A stretch of 64,000 bases of DNA, taken from Ignavibacteriota bacterium (GTDB lineage: Bacteria > Bacteroidota > Ignavibacteria > Ignavibacteriales > Melioribacteraceae). A program made the translations under genes and the position numbers. The stretch covers positions 1,054,001 through 1,118,000 of the forward strand of contig JADJWT010000001.1 in the NCBI GenBank assembly GCA_016716225.1, read 5' to 3'. Positions 18,965 through 26,742 of this stretch are shown here, piece after piece (the first letter of the stretch is position 1; the number at the start of each line of letters is the position of its first letter). A model generated the notes under the pieces. It saw nothing but the letters and a program-made list of their open reading frames with translations. It had not been told where the DNA came from and searched no databases.

Positions 18965-19045
18965 TGTCATTCCGAATTTATTTCGGAATCTAGTTTGTAG
19001 AAAGAAGCAGAAATATTGATGCTGAAATGAATTCAGCATGACAAA
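18965..19045. repeat. Dispersed hairpin element, copy 4
   Basis: GTCATTCCGAA is followed by ATTCCGAA/TTCGGAAT (18969-18976, 18982-18989) and then ATGCTGAA/TTCAGCAT (19019-19026, 19032-19039), closing with ATGACAAA. It has the same ends and the same ATGCTGAA hairpin as the copy at 12986. Confidence 0.65.
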
Positions 19046-19086
19046 CAAGAATTATTTATTTTTCTGATGGTTATAACTATAGAATG

Positions 19087-19147
19087 GAACGCGGATTACG
19101 ATGATTAAAATCATAAAAAATCATAATAATCTGCGTTCTATTTTTTT
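19087..19147 (+). terminator. Probable maeB terminator
   Basis: GAACGCGGATTA (19087-19098) pairs with TAATCTGCGTTC (19127-19138) with one G-U wobble, around an inner ATGATT/AATCAT stem. TTTTTTT follows at 19141-19147. It lies 220 bp after the maeB stop and directly at the end of the convergent minus-strand gene. Confidence 0.65.
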
Positions 19148-19148
19148 A

Positions 19149-20036
19149 TCAAAAACAATTCGGTTGGGTTCCTTCAACAGTGCTATCTTGGTAAGTTCTA
19201 AAGTATCTATTTCCGTTTAGAAAAGTTTTTTCTCCGTCAAATGTTAAAACATAATCATGTACTTTTCCATCAGCAAAATTAAGCTTTAAAATTATCTGTT
19301 CACCATTTTGAATAACGTCCCAATTTCCCGAACCATTTTTTTCACCAGCAGAATATCCGCTTACATCTTCTGTGCTCATAACAACTTGACTTTCATCATA
19401 ATAATTAAAATATCCTTGGGCACATAAATCAATCATTATTTTATCTTGAATTCCGCCGCTGCCAAAACCGCTGTTATAACTATTCATATATGTTAATCTG
19501 CAATTGTTTAATGCTTGTTTCCATTCATCTGCCAATGATGATTTAACACGTTCGGAAAAGTTTATACTTTCGCAAATTTGATTAACAACAATTTTATAAT
19601 TTTCAGAAAAACTTTCTGATTCAACAAAAGCAAATACAGAAATTCCTCCACCAAATGGTGATAATAAACTTTTAGCAAATGCCGTTGCGGCTTGTCCTTC
19701 TAAAAATCCTTCAAATATTGCGGAAGCAAAATTTTCTTTTATTTCTAAATTATCCGTAAGAGTAAGATATGTTCCATTGTTTTCAGTAATTCCCATTTTT
19801 GCATTTTCAACAATTTCATCAACACTATTAAAATTGTGAGGAGTAATTAAAACAAATCCTTTATCAACATCAGAAACAAAAATATATCCTTGAGGGATTT
19901 TTTGACCTTTCCAGCTTTCAGGAATTTCAAACGAAACACCAATCGTTGAATCATTAACAATCCCAGTAATTGTTTGCGAGATTAGTATTTGAACAAATAT
20001 AAAATTAGAAAAAGTGAAGTGTAATAATTTCTTCAT
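19149..20036 (-). CDS. Exported protein of unknown function
   Basis: A 295-aa protein with a signal peptide (residues 1-21, ending ILISQ). The N-terminal half (about 25-165) resembles a PsbP/DUF-like surface domain: VSFEIPESWKG, then a long alternating segment. The C-terminal part (about 170-290) is a separate lipocalin-like domain with LTYMNSYNSGFGSGGIQ, a conserved-looking DLCAQGYF and FLNGNRYFRT. I know similar C-terminal motifs from proteins of myxobacteria and cyanobacteria, but no function for them. Two cysteines, in the LNNCRL and DLCAQG segments, could form a disulfide. It lies 44 bp after the DUF4126 stop. Confidence 0.72.
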   Translation of the reverse strand: MKKLLHFTFSNFIFVQILISQTITGIVNDSTIGVSFEIPESWKGQKIPQGYIFVSDVDKGFVLITPHNFNSVDEIVENAKMGITENNGTYLTLTDNLEIKENFASAIFEGFLEGQAATAFAKSLLSPFGGGISVFAFVESESFSENYKIVVNQICESINFSERVKSSLADEWKQALNNCRLTYMNSYNSGFGSGGIQDKIMIDLCAQGYFNYYDESQVVMSTEDVSGYSAGEKNGSGNWDVIQNGEQIILKLNFADGKVHDYVLTFDGEKTFLNGNRYFRTYQDSTVEGTQPNCF

Positions 20037-20080
20037 ATTATCCTTTACAAATTTTTAAATATTTCTTAATCTTTTTAAGA

Positions 20081-20656
20081 TTAGTTTGAACTTGGTTTAA
20101 GTAATTTGTTGTAAACTTTTTTAACAGTCCACAATAGAAAAAGAATGATTAAAATGCCAATAAAAATTGGAAATAAAATTGCGAGAATTGAAATTCCAAA
20201 GGAAGCTCCCGCTTCGGTTGTTGAAACAATATGATTGCCAATTCCACCAGTTGTTACCGATGAAGCTCCGCGTGTAATTGTTGTTAAACTTTGAACCAAT
20301 CCGGCAGCGCCGCCTCCGGCAACAATGGCAAGAACCCATTTAATTAACGGATCTAATTCAACAATTGATGACGCCATTACAATTGATCCGGCAATTACAG
20401 CCGCGGGTGAAGAAATTGTATCTAAAAAATTATCAATGAAAGGAATGTAATATCCGGCAATTTCAAAAAGTGTGGCAGCGCCAAAAATTATTAATGCTGG
20501 AATTGTTCCAATCCATTCAAATCCGGAAGAAATATTTAAATAACCAAGCAATGATGCAATGCTCATAATCAGCAGTGGAACAAAAATTCTAAAGCCAACA
20601 GCTGCGGCAAGACTTACGCCTAATAAAAAACTTATTACAGAATCAAAATTTATCAT
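20081..20656 (-). CDS. DUF4126 membrane protein
   Basis: A 191-aa integral membrane protein with about five hydrophobic segments. The N-terminal FLLGVSLAAAVGFRIFVPLL, the ISSPAAVIAGSIV stretch and the glycine-rich VAGGGAAGLVQSLTTITRG segment (about residues 112-130) match DUF4126. The function is unknown; a transport or channel role is only a guess from topology. The start lies 2 bp after the serine hydrolase stop, so the two genes are probably co-transcribed, with the exported protein following. Confidence 0.85.
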   Translation of the reverse strand: MINFDSVISFLLGVSLAAAVGFRIFVPLLIMSIASLLGYLNISSGFEWIGTIPALIIFGAATLFEIAGYYIPFIDNFLDTISSPAAVIAGSIVMASSIVELDPLIKWVLAIVAGGGAAGLVQSLTTITRGASSVTTGGIGNHIVSTTEAGASFGISILAILFPIFIGILIILFLLWTVKKVYNKLLKPSSN

Positions 20657-20658
20657 GG

Positions 20659-21786
20659 TTAATTAAATAATTGAATTAAGTCTTTTGTTCCAAATTTAGC
20701 TTTATTCGGGAGATTACTCAACACAATAATTGTTTTTTTCTTTCCCAATTCTCTAATAAAATATGAGCGAAATCCTTTCCACCATCCGGTATGATAAACA
20801 ATTTTATTTGTAGAATCTTCTGCGTTTATTCTCCAGCCTAATCCGTAATTATCATTTATCAAAAGTCTTGTGTGCATTGGTTGAAATGCTTCTTTTAATA
20901 TTTTATCTTCAACCGGATTACCATTGTATAAAGCTCTATCAAATTTTAATAAATCTTCAACCGTTGTGTAAACCCCTTTATCACCAACAACTCCGTTTAA
21001 AAATGTTTCTTGCGCTTTAATATTTTCTTTTTCGTAACCGGTTGCAATATTATTCTGTTCAACTAAATTTACCGCATTATAAATAAAAGTGTTTTTCATT
21101 TGGAGTGCATCAAAGACTTCTTCTTGCATAAAATCAATAAAATTATCTCCAGTGATTTTTTCAACAATTGCGGCAAGTAAACAATAATTTGTATTCACAT
21201 AATTATATTTTTTATCGGGCAAATAATATCTGTTGGGAAATTTTTCTACCATTAAATCAATAACATCCGTATTTGTAATTGGTGTTTTTTTGTCTTCCCA
21301 CAATTTATCTGCAAAATAAAAATATTCTGGCAAACCAGATTTATGAATTAGCAATAATTTTATTGTAATTCCTTTGTATGGAAATTCTGGAAAATATTGC
21401 TGAATGGAATCTTCAAGACTTAATTCATTTCTTTGTTTGAGCAGCATTATTGCATAAGCAGTAAATGGTTTGGAAACCGATGCAATTTGAAATTTTGTGT
21501 TAAGATTATTTTTTGTTTTTGATCTAATATCTGCGTAACCGAAAGAATTTTCATAAACGATATTTCCATTTTCTGCAAAAAGAACATTTCCGTTAAAACC
21601 GTTAACTTCATTTCTATGTTTAAAATATTTATGTATTTCTTTCGATTTAAGTATTTGCTCTTTGGTTAATTTATTTCTTAAAATTTCGTTATTATTTTCT
21701 TTGGTATAGAGTTTATCTTTTAAGATAATAAACAAAACGATAAGTAAAATGAAAATAGAAGAGGGAAGTAAAAATTTTTTATGCAT
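20659..21786 (-). CDS. Serine hydrolase, beta-lactamase / class C family
   Basis: A 375-aa protein with an N-terminal membrane anchor or uncleaved signal (about residues 6-22), so the catalytic domain should face the periplasm. The active-site SxxK is S103-V-S-K106, the YxN motif is in KYNYVNTNYC, and HTGWWKG near the C-terminus replaces the KTG box. Family members include class C beta-lactamases, D-Ala-D-Ala peptidases and esterases; this is one of the many uncharacterised hydrolases rather than a proven resistance enzyme. First gene of a minus-strand group of three. Confidence 0.88.
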   Translation of the reverse strand: MHKKFLLPSSIFILLIVLFIILKDKLYTKENNNEILRNKLTKEQILKSKEIHKYFKHRNEVNGFNGNVLFAENGNIVYENSFGYADIRSKTKNNLNTKFQIASVSKPFTAYAIMLLKQRNELSLEDSIQQYFPEFPYKGITIKLLLIHKSGLPEYFYFADKLWEDKKTPITNTDVIDLMVEKFPNRYYLPDKKYNYVNTNYCLLAAIVEKITGDNFIDFMQEEVFDALQMKNTFIYNAVNLVEQNNIATGYEKENIKAQETFLNGVVGDKGVYTTVEDLLKFDRALYNGNPVEDKILKEAFQPMHTRLLINDNYGLGWRINAEDSTNKIVYHTGWWKGFRSYFIRELGKKKTIIVLSNLPNKAKFGTKDLIQLFN

Positions 21787-21961
21787 GAATAATTTGAACG
21801 ATAATTATTTTGAAAATCAACTTTTAAAAATAAATCTTTATTGAATAAATAACCCAGTTTATTTAAGCCAGACAAAAATTGTTTAAACAATAAATTATAT
21901 ATTTTTTTGTTGGTCTAATTTATTTAAAAATTAGTTTTGACCTAAAATTTACCAAATAAAA

Positions 21962-22085
21962 TGTAGCATCAAGCTTTAGCTTGAGAAAATTACCGCAACT
22001 TGAAAGTCGCGGCTACAAAAGAATTAATTGTAGTCATCGACCACTTGATGACGGTTGTAAATACGCCACTGTTTGGACAGTGGCG
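21962..22085. repeat. Cluster of nested hairpins in a 326-bp gap
   Basis: TGTAGC (21962-21967) and GCTACA (22012-22017) close a junction holding two hairpins: CAAGCT/AGCTTG (21970-21983) and an imperfect CCGCAACTT/AAGTCGCGG (21993-22012). Two more follow: GTCATC/GATGAC (22033-22038, 22047-22052) and a perfect 9-bp CGCCACTGT/ACAGTGGCG with loop TTGG (22064-22085). It is richer in G/C than its surroundings. It could be a repeat element or a structured RNA. The rest of the gap (21787-21961) is AT-rich without recognisable features. Confidence 0.65.
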
Positions 22086-22112
22086 GTAAAGACTGGATGG
22101 TTAAGTAAATAA

Positions 22113-22643
22113 TTACAAAGCCTCACATTTTTCTTTAAGAGTTTTTGCACCTTCTTCAAAATTTGTACCAAGAAAACTATCCATCATTAATCCCATGTAT
22201 CTTCCAACGGGATAATCTGCTTCTCCGATAATTGCCCAACTGAATTTTGTGGAGTTTCCGTTTGCTTCAAATACGAAATCAACAATTCCTTTTCCTTGTT
22301 GCGGAGTTAAAAATTCAATATCGGCTTTAATTAAATCAAAAGGTTTTAATTCGGTAAAAACCATTTGTCCGGAACCGATAATTTCTCCTTCCCAATAATA
22401 TTTTTGACCAACTGTTGCAGAATCTCCGGTAACTTCAACTTTATGAGCGGGTTCAAACGGGCTCCACGGATTCCAATCTCTGAAATTATTAAAATCAGAA
22501 ACATAATTAAAAACAACAGATGCTGGTTTGTTTATTTCAATGTTTCGTTCAACTTTATATTCCGATGGAAGAAACAATGCTACTACTAGAAACAGAACAA
22601 TAATTACAAGAAGAATTTTGAAAATTATTTTAAGTATTTTCAT
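22113..22643 (-). CDS. SRPBCC (START-like) family protein with N-terminal anchor
   Basis: A 176-aa protein with one membrane helix (about residues 5-26) and then an SRPBCC/polyketide-cyclase-type domain: VERNIEINKPASVVFNYVSD, then FRDWNPWSPF and a C-terminal MDSFLGTNFEEGAKTLKEK. Members bind hydrophobic ligands in a deep cavity; this ligand is unknown. It lies 19 bp after the TrpB2 stop on the same strand, so they may share a transcript, but no functional link is evident. Confidence 0.85.
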   Translation of the reverse strand: MKILKIIFKILLVIIVLFLVVALFLPSEYKVERNIEINKPASVVFNYVSDFNNFRDWNPWSPFEPAHKVEVTGDSATVGQKYYWEGEIIGSGQMVFTELKPFDLIKADIEFLTPQQGKGIVDFVFEANGNSTKFSWAIIGEADYPVGRYMGLMMDSFLGTNFEEGAKTLKEKCEAL

Positions 22644-22662
22644 ATTATCTCTCTTTCTGATT

Positions 22663-24027
22663 TTAAATTGTTGGTGTGTTCAAATTTTTTAATCCCGAAT
22701 GAAGTTCTTCTTCCGTAAAATAATGATCAATAAGTTTTCCTTCAAAATAATCTTGATAAGAACTCATATCAAAATGTCCGTGCCCGCATAAATTAAATAA
22801 TATTGTTTTTGATTTTCCTTCTTCTTTTGCTTTATTTGCTTCGCGAATAACGGCTGCAATTCCATGTGTTGCTTCCGGAGCCGGAACAATTCCTTCTGCA
22901 TTTGCAAATTTAACTCCGGCATCAAAACATTCTAATTGCTGAATTGCCAAAGCTTCAACTAATTTATCTTTTAAAAGTTGACTTACCAATGCACTTGCAC
23001 CGTGATACCTTAAACCTCCGGCGTGAATTGGTGCCGGAACAAAATTGTGTCCCAATGTAAACATCGGAATTAGCGGCGTTAATCCAACCGAATCACCAAA
23101 ATCATAACGGAATTCTCCTTTTGTTAATTTGGGACAAGAAGCCGGTTCCACAGCAATACATCTTGTGGTTTTTCCATCTACAATATTATGATGAACAAAA
23201 GGAAAAGACAAACCGGCAAAATTTGATCCCCCGCCTAATGGAGCAATTACTATATCGGGATAATCATTTGCCAATTCCATTTGTTTTAGTGCTTCTAATC
23301 CAATTACTGTTTGGTGAAGAAGAACATGATTTAATACACTTCCTAATGAATATTTAGTCTCGGGATCTTTTGCGGCTCTTTCAACAGCTTCGGAAATTGC
23401 AATTCCTAAACTTCCCGGAGAATTTGGATCTTCGGCTAATATTTTATTTCCGGAATCTGTAAAATTTGTTGGAGATGCAAAAACTTTTGCTCCCCATGTA
23501 TTCATCAATAATTTTCTATATGGTTTTTGTTCATAACTAATTTTCACCATATAAACTTCAAGATCAATTCCAAATTTTTGACAAGCATACGCAAGTGCAC
23601 TTCCCCATTGACCCGCACCGGTTTCTGTTGTAATTTTTTTCACACCTTCCATTTTATTATAATATGCTTGGGCAACCGCAGTATTTGGTTTGTGAGAACC
23701 AGCCGGACTAACACCTTCATATTTATAATAAATTTTTGCTGGCGTATCCAATAATTTTTCTAACCCTATTGCTCTAACCAAAGGGGTTACACGCCATTCT
23801 TTATAAACATCTCTTACTTCTTCTGGAATTTCAATCCATCTTTCTCTTGTAACTTCTTGTTTTATTAATTCCATTGGAAACAACGGAGCCAAATCTTGCG
23901 GACCAACCGGCTGCAATGTTCCCGGATGAAGCGGCGGCAACATTGGGTTGGGCATATCGGCTTGAATATTATACCAATGTGTTGGAATTTCTTTTTCATC
24001 AAGTAAGTATTTTTTTTGCGTATTCAT
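22663..24027 (-). CDS. trpB2: Tryptophan synthase beta-like protein (TrpB2 type)
   Basis: A 454-aa PLP enzyme of the TrpB2 group, which is longer than TrpB1 (about 400 aa) and has an N-terminal extension. The PLP lysine is Lys113 in GSHKPNTA. Other conserved segments are TTETGAGQWGSALAYA, the phosphate-binding PLGGGSNFAG and HYHGASALV-like LRYHGASALV. It joins serine with indole (or indole-related substrates) to make tryptophan. TrpB2 proteins are thought to act without TrpA, for example as indole salvage enzymes, and no trpA is seen nearby. The gene starts a minus-strand pair with the SRPBCC protein. Confidence 0.92.
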   Translation of the reverse strand: MNTQKKYLLDEKEIPTHWYNIQADMPNPMLPPLHPGTLQPVGPQDLAPLFPMELIKQEVTRERWIEIPEEVRDVYKEWRVTPLVRAIGLEKLLDTPAKIYYKYEGVSPAGSHKPNTAVAQAYYNKMEGVKKITTETGAGQWGSALAYACQKFGIDLEVYMVKISYEQKPYRKLLMNTWGAKVFASPTNFTDSGNKILAEDPNSPGSLGIAISEAVERAAKDPETKYSLGSVLNHVLLHQTVIGLEALKQMELANDYPDIVIAPLGGGSNFAGLSFPFVHHNIVDGKTTRCIAVEPASCPKLTKGEFRYDFGDSVGLTPLIPMFTLGHNFVPAPIHAGGLRYHGASALVSQLLKDKLVEALAIQQLECFDAGVKFANAEGIVPAPEATHGIAAVIREANKAKEEGKSKTILFNLCGHGHFDMSSYQDYFEGKLIDHYFTEEELHSGLKNLNTPTI

Positions 24028-24202
24028 AATTATCCTATTTTTGAATTATTGTAATTATTAACTGAGAGAATAATTGGAATAGAAAATATTACTATAATTT
24101 AATTGATGCAATGTGAAAGTAAAATTTTTACATTTTTTATTAAAATCTAGATGTGTTTATCTATTTTACTGAGAAAATATTCATTATATAAAATTGTCAA
24201 TT

Positions 24203-25006
24203 TTATTCGAATGAAATCGTTTCACCGACTTTTATAATTCCCTCATTGTGACAAATTACATTTTGTCCGAACATAATTTTATTATTAAAATTTCTGTAAG
24301 TATTTAAAGTATTTAAAGGTTCTTTACTTTTATTTCCGCTTTGCTGATCTATTGTTGTAATTACGCATCTTGCACAAGGTTTAACAACTGTGAAATTTAG
24401 ATTACCAATTTTAATATTTTTCCAATTATCTTCATCATGGGGATTTCCGCCGGAAAAAACGAAATTGGTTCTAAATTGATTCATGGAAATTGGATTTGAT
24501 AATTTTTCATTTAATAATTTTAAAGACTCTTCTCCAATTATTAAAAACGGATATCCGTCTGCAAAACTTACATTTTTACTTTCCGGAAAATATTTCGTTG
24601 ATGTTTTTCGTTCAAATAAATCGGGCATGTAAACCAATTTACAATTAAAATCCAGTGCTTCGCTAAACCAATCGTTTACAATTTTTTCATATTCAACAGA
24701 ATCACAAAAATCTTCCCAAACCTGAACTTTAATTTTGTTATCCGGAAAAACTCTTAGGGAAATTTTTAATAGTTCTAAGTTTTTTCTTTTATGGTTAAAA
24801 ACTAAATCTTCATTTTCAATTTTAACATCAATAAAAATCATTTTAGGAAAAAGTCGTTGCGTAATAAACATATTCTCGGAATCGACAAGCATCCATCTTC
24901 TATCAAATTTCAATCCTCTTTCTTCTACTAATGATTCTTGCAAAGAAATTCCCGATAAAGATTTTACCGGGAAAATGTTTATTTGAGTTAAAGTGTATTC
25001 CGACAT
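24203..25006 (-). CDS. MOSC domain protein
   Basis: A 267-aa protein with MOSC_N (residues 1 to about 120; NIFPVKSLSGIS, GLKFDRRWML) followed by a MOSC domain (about 130-265). The conserved molybdenum-cofactor cysteine lies in VKPCARCVITTID, and FGQNVI is near the end. Related proteins (YcbX, mARC) reduce N-hydroxylated bases with a molybdenum cofactor, so a detoxifying reductase is the likeliest role. Cytoplasmic. It starts 8 bp after the DinB-like gene stop, suggesting co-transcription. Confidence 0.88.
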   Translation of the reverse strand: MSEYTLTQINIFPVKSLSGISLQESLVEERGLKFDRRWMLVDSENMFITQRLFPKMIFIDVKIENEDLVFNHKRKNLELLKISLRVFPDNKIKVQVWEDFCDSVEYEKIVNDWFSEALDFNCKLVYMPDLFERKTSTKYFPESKNVSFADGYPFLIIGEESLKLLNEKLSNPISMNQFRTNFVFSGGNPHDEDNWKNIKIGNLNFTVVKPCARCVITTIDQQSGNKSKEPLNTLNTYRNFNNKIMFGQNVICHNEGIIKVGETISFE

Positions 25007-25014
25007 TATTAATT

Positions 25015-25461
25015 TTAGTTTAGTTGAAATCTTCTAAGATAATTTATTTGTCCTAAATGATAATTAAGATGTGTTATTAAGTGAAGTAAAAAATGTCCAA
25101 TCTCAACATCACCAAGAGAAATTTTTTCCGTATAAATTTCAGAAAATCTTGATTCATCAAAATCATTTAGAGTTTGTAATACAATTTTTTTTGTTTCATT
25201 TATGTTTTGGATTATTTCATTTTTAGAAATATTTTTTAGTGAAAATTCTTTGTCTCTTTCTCTTGTGTATTCAAAACCACCAAGTCTAAATCCAATAAAA
25301 TGTTTTAAATTTCCGCAAAGATGTAAAGCTAAATTTCCGGCTGAGTTTTTAATGTCGCCCATAACAATCCATAAATTTTCTTCTATTTCAAAAAGTTGAA
25401 TTTCCGAGATTAACTTTTCCAAATCTCTTTCAAATATTTTTATCAAATTATCTTTAAACAT
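25015..25461 (-). CDS. DinB-like protein (DUF1572)
   Basis: About 148 aa, a four-helix bundle of the DinB/YfiT superfamily. Putative metal-binding histidines lie in HLCGNLKHFIG and in the C-terminal HLITHLNYHLGQI. Superfamily members include metal-dependent thiol transferases (bacillithiol or mycothiol), but many are uncharacterised. Start choice: an in-frame ATG at 25491 adds ten residues, yet AAAGGAAAAGAA just before the ATG at 25461 is a good Shine-Dalgarno, so I chose the shorter form. It lies 8 bp before the MOSC gene on the same strand. Confidence 0.83.
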   Translation of the reverse strand: MFKDNLIKIFERDLEKLISEIQLFEIEENLWIVMGDIKNSAGNLALHLCGNLKHFIGFRLGGFEYTRERDKEFSLKNISKNEIIQNINETKKIVLQTLNDFDESRFSEIYTEKISLGDVEIGHFLLHLITHLNYHLGQINYLRRFQLN

Positions 25462-25573
25462 TTCTTTTCCTTTCCAATGCAAAGGTGGCATCTTTATTTT
25501 TTTGCTTTTACATTTTAATTATTAAAGATCCGTCTCGAAAAAGAAAAGATGTGATCTTTGCTTAATTATAAAT

Positions 25574-26029
25574 TTAAATTTCACCTTCATACTTTAACCA
25601 TTCTTGCGTTCTGTGGAAAAATAAAACATATCCGCGGACTTGCAATTTTCCATTTTCAACCCAAAGTTTGCAATCGTAAACTTTACCTTTTTTGGGGTCA
25701 AGAATTTCTCCATCTTCCCAAACTCCATCATCTCCTTTTTCCATATCGGTTATAATTGTCATTCCCAGTATTTTTTTATTTTTTCTCGAATCATCGTCAT
25801 CACACTTATCACAAATTGGATCGGGATCTTCGCCGGCTTTTCTAAATAGTTTAACAATATCACCGAATACTTTTCCGTCTTTTACATAAACCTTAACAAC
25901 AGATTTTGGCTGACCGGTTTCGTCATCGATAGTTTTCCATAATCCTTCAACTTTTTCTTTTTGAGCATAAATATTTGCACTTAATATAAATGCAACCAAA
26001 ACAACAAATACATAAATTATTTTTTTCAT
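25574..26029 (-). CDS. DUF2147 exported protein
   Basis: A 151-aa protein with a signal peptide (residues 1-22, ending NIYAQ). The mature domain fits DUF2147: EGLWKTIDDETGQPKS near the start, the cysteine pair PICDKCDDDD, KILGMTIITDM, and a C-terminal cluster of charged and aromatic residues (LFFHRTQEWLKY). The family is a small beta-barrel-like domain of unknown function found in Bacteroidota and Proteobacteria. The gene follows the DUF6090 gene by 32 bp on the minus strand. Confidence 0.87.
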   Translation of the reverse strand: MKKIIYVFVVLVAFILSANIYAQKEKVEGLWKTIDDETGQPKSVVKVYVKDGKVFGDIVKLFRKAGEDPDPICDKCDDDDSRKNKKILGMTIITDMEKGDDGVWEDGEILDPKKGKVYDCKLWVENGKLQVRGYVLFFHRTQEWLKYEGEI

Positions 26030-26061
26030 TTAGATCTCCTAAAAAGTATTGTTATCAAAAA

Positions 26062-26730
26062 TTAATTTAATTCTTTTTCCAATGCAATTTTTAATTCTTT
26101 ACATTTTTGTAAAGTTTCTTTGTATGTTGTTAATTGTTGTATAATTGTTATCCTAAAACCAATTATAATGTTTTTTAGTTTTCTATCTACTTTTAGGTTT
26201 TCGTAGGTAAAATTTTTTGATAAATCTATTTTGTCTATAACATATTCGGTCCAATATTTGTCAAGAAACTTAATTGTTATATTTTCTATAAAAGGTATTT
26301 TTTTATAAAGTTCATAGGTTTCAATAATAAGATTTTTCAAATTTAAGTTTGATATTGCCTCAAACCCACCGGAATATTTAATCGACTCAAATGCTGCAGA
26401 AATGGTATTTATTTGTGAAATATTCCCCATTGTTCCAATGTGTGAAAACAAATTTTGAACATTAAATTTGTTTGATTTAATTAAATCGATAGCACTTTTA
26501 TTATGCATTGAATCTTGTTCCGTGGATTTAATTTCTTTTTCTAAATTTTGAATATTTGCGTTAGTTTCTTCAATGATACTTTTTAAATATTTTACTTCTA
26601 ATTCTTTATCCTTTCTACCCTCATTCCAATTATTTAAAGCAAATGCTGCCGTTATGCCAATAAAAACAACTATTAATTCTATAAAGTGATTTATCCAATT
26701 AATATTTTTATTAACCATTTCTAACTCCAA
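26062..26730 (-). CDS. DUF6090-like single-pass membrane protein
   Basis: A 222-aa protein with one N-terminal membrane helix (about residues 16-33, LIVVFIGITAAFALNNW) directly followed by the NWNEGRKDKELE signature and a long helical, probably extracytoplasmic domain with coiled-coil character (residues 45-80). This matches the DUF6090 family typical of Bacteroidota; the function is unknown. A second Met at residue 5 is an alternative start. It lies 12 bp after the metallophosphoesterase stop. Confidence 0.78.
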   Translation of the reverse strand: MELEMVNKNINWINHFIELIVVFIGITAAFALNNWNEGRKDKELEVKYLKSIIEETNANIQNLEKEIKSTEQDSMHNKSAIDLIKSNKFNVQNLFSHIGTMGNISQINTISAAFESIKYSGGFEAISNLNLKNLIIETYELYKKIPFIENITIKFLDKYWTEYVIDKIDLSKNFTYENLKVDRKLKNIIIGFRITIIQQLTTYKETLQKCKELKIALEKELN

Positions 26731-26742
26731 TCTATTTTCAAA

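Noticed and set aside
20121..20339. 72-aa minus-strand frame within the DUF4126 gene
   Set aside because: It is an alternative frame of a real membrane-protein gene, with a Cys/Arg/Asn-rich composition that does not look coding.
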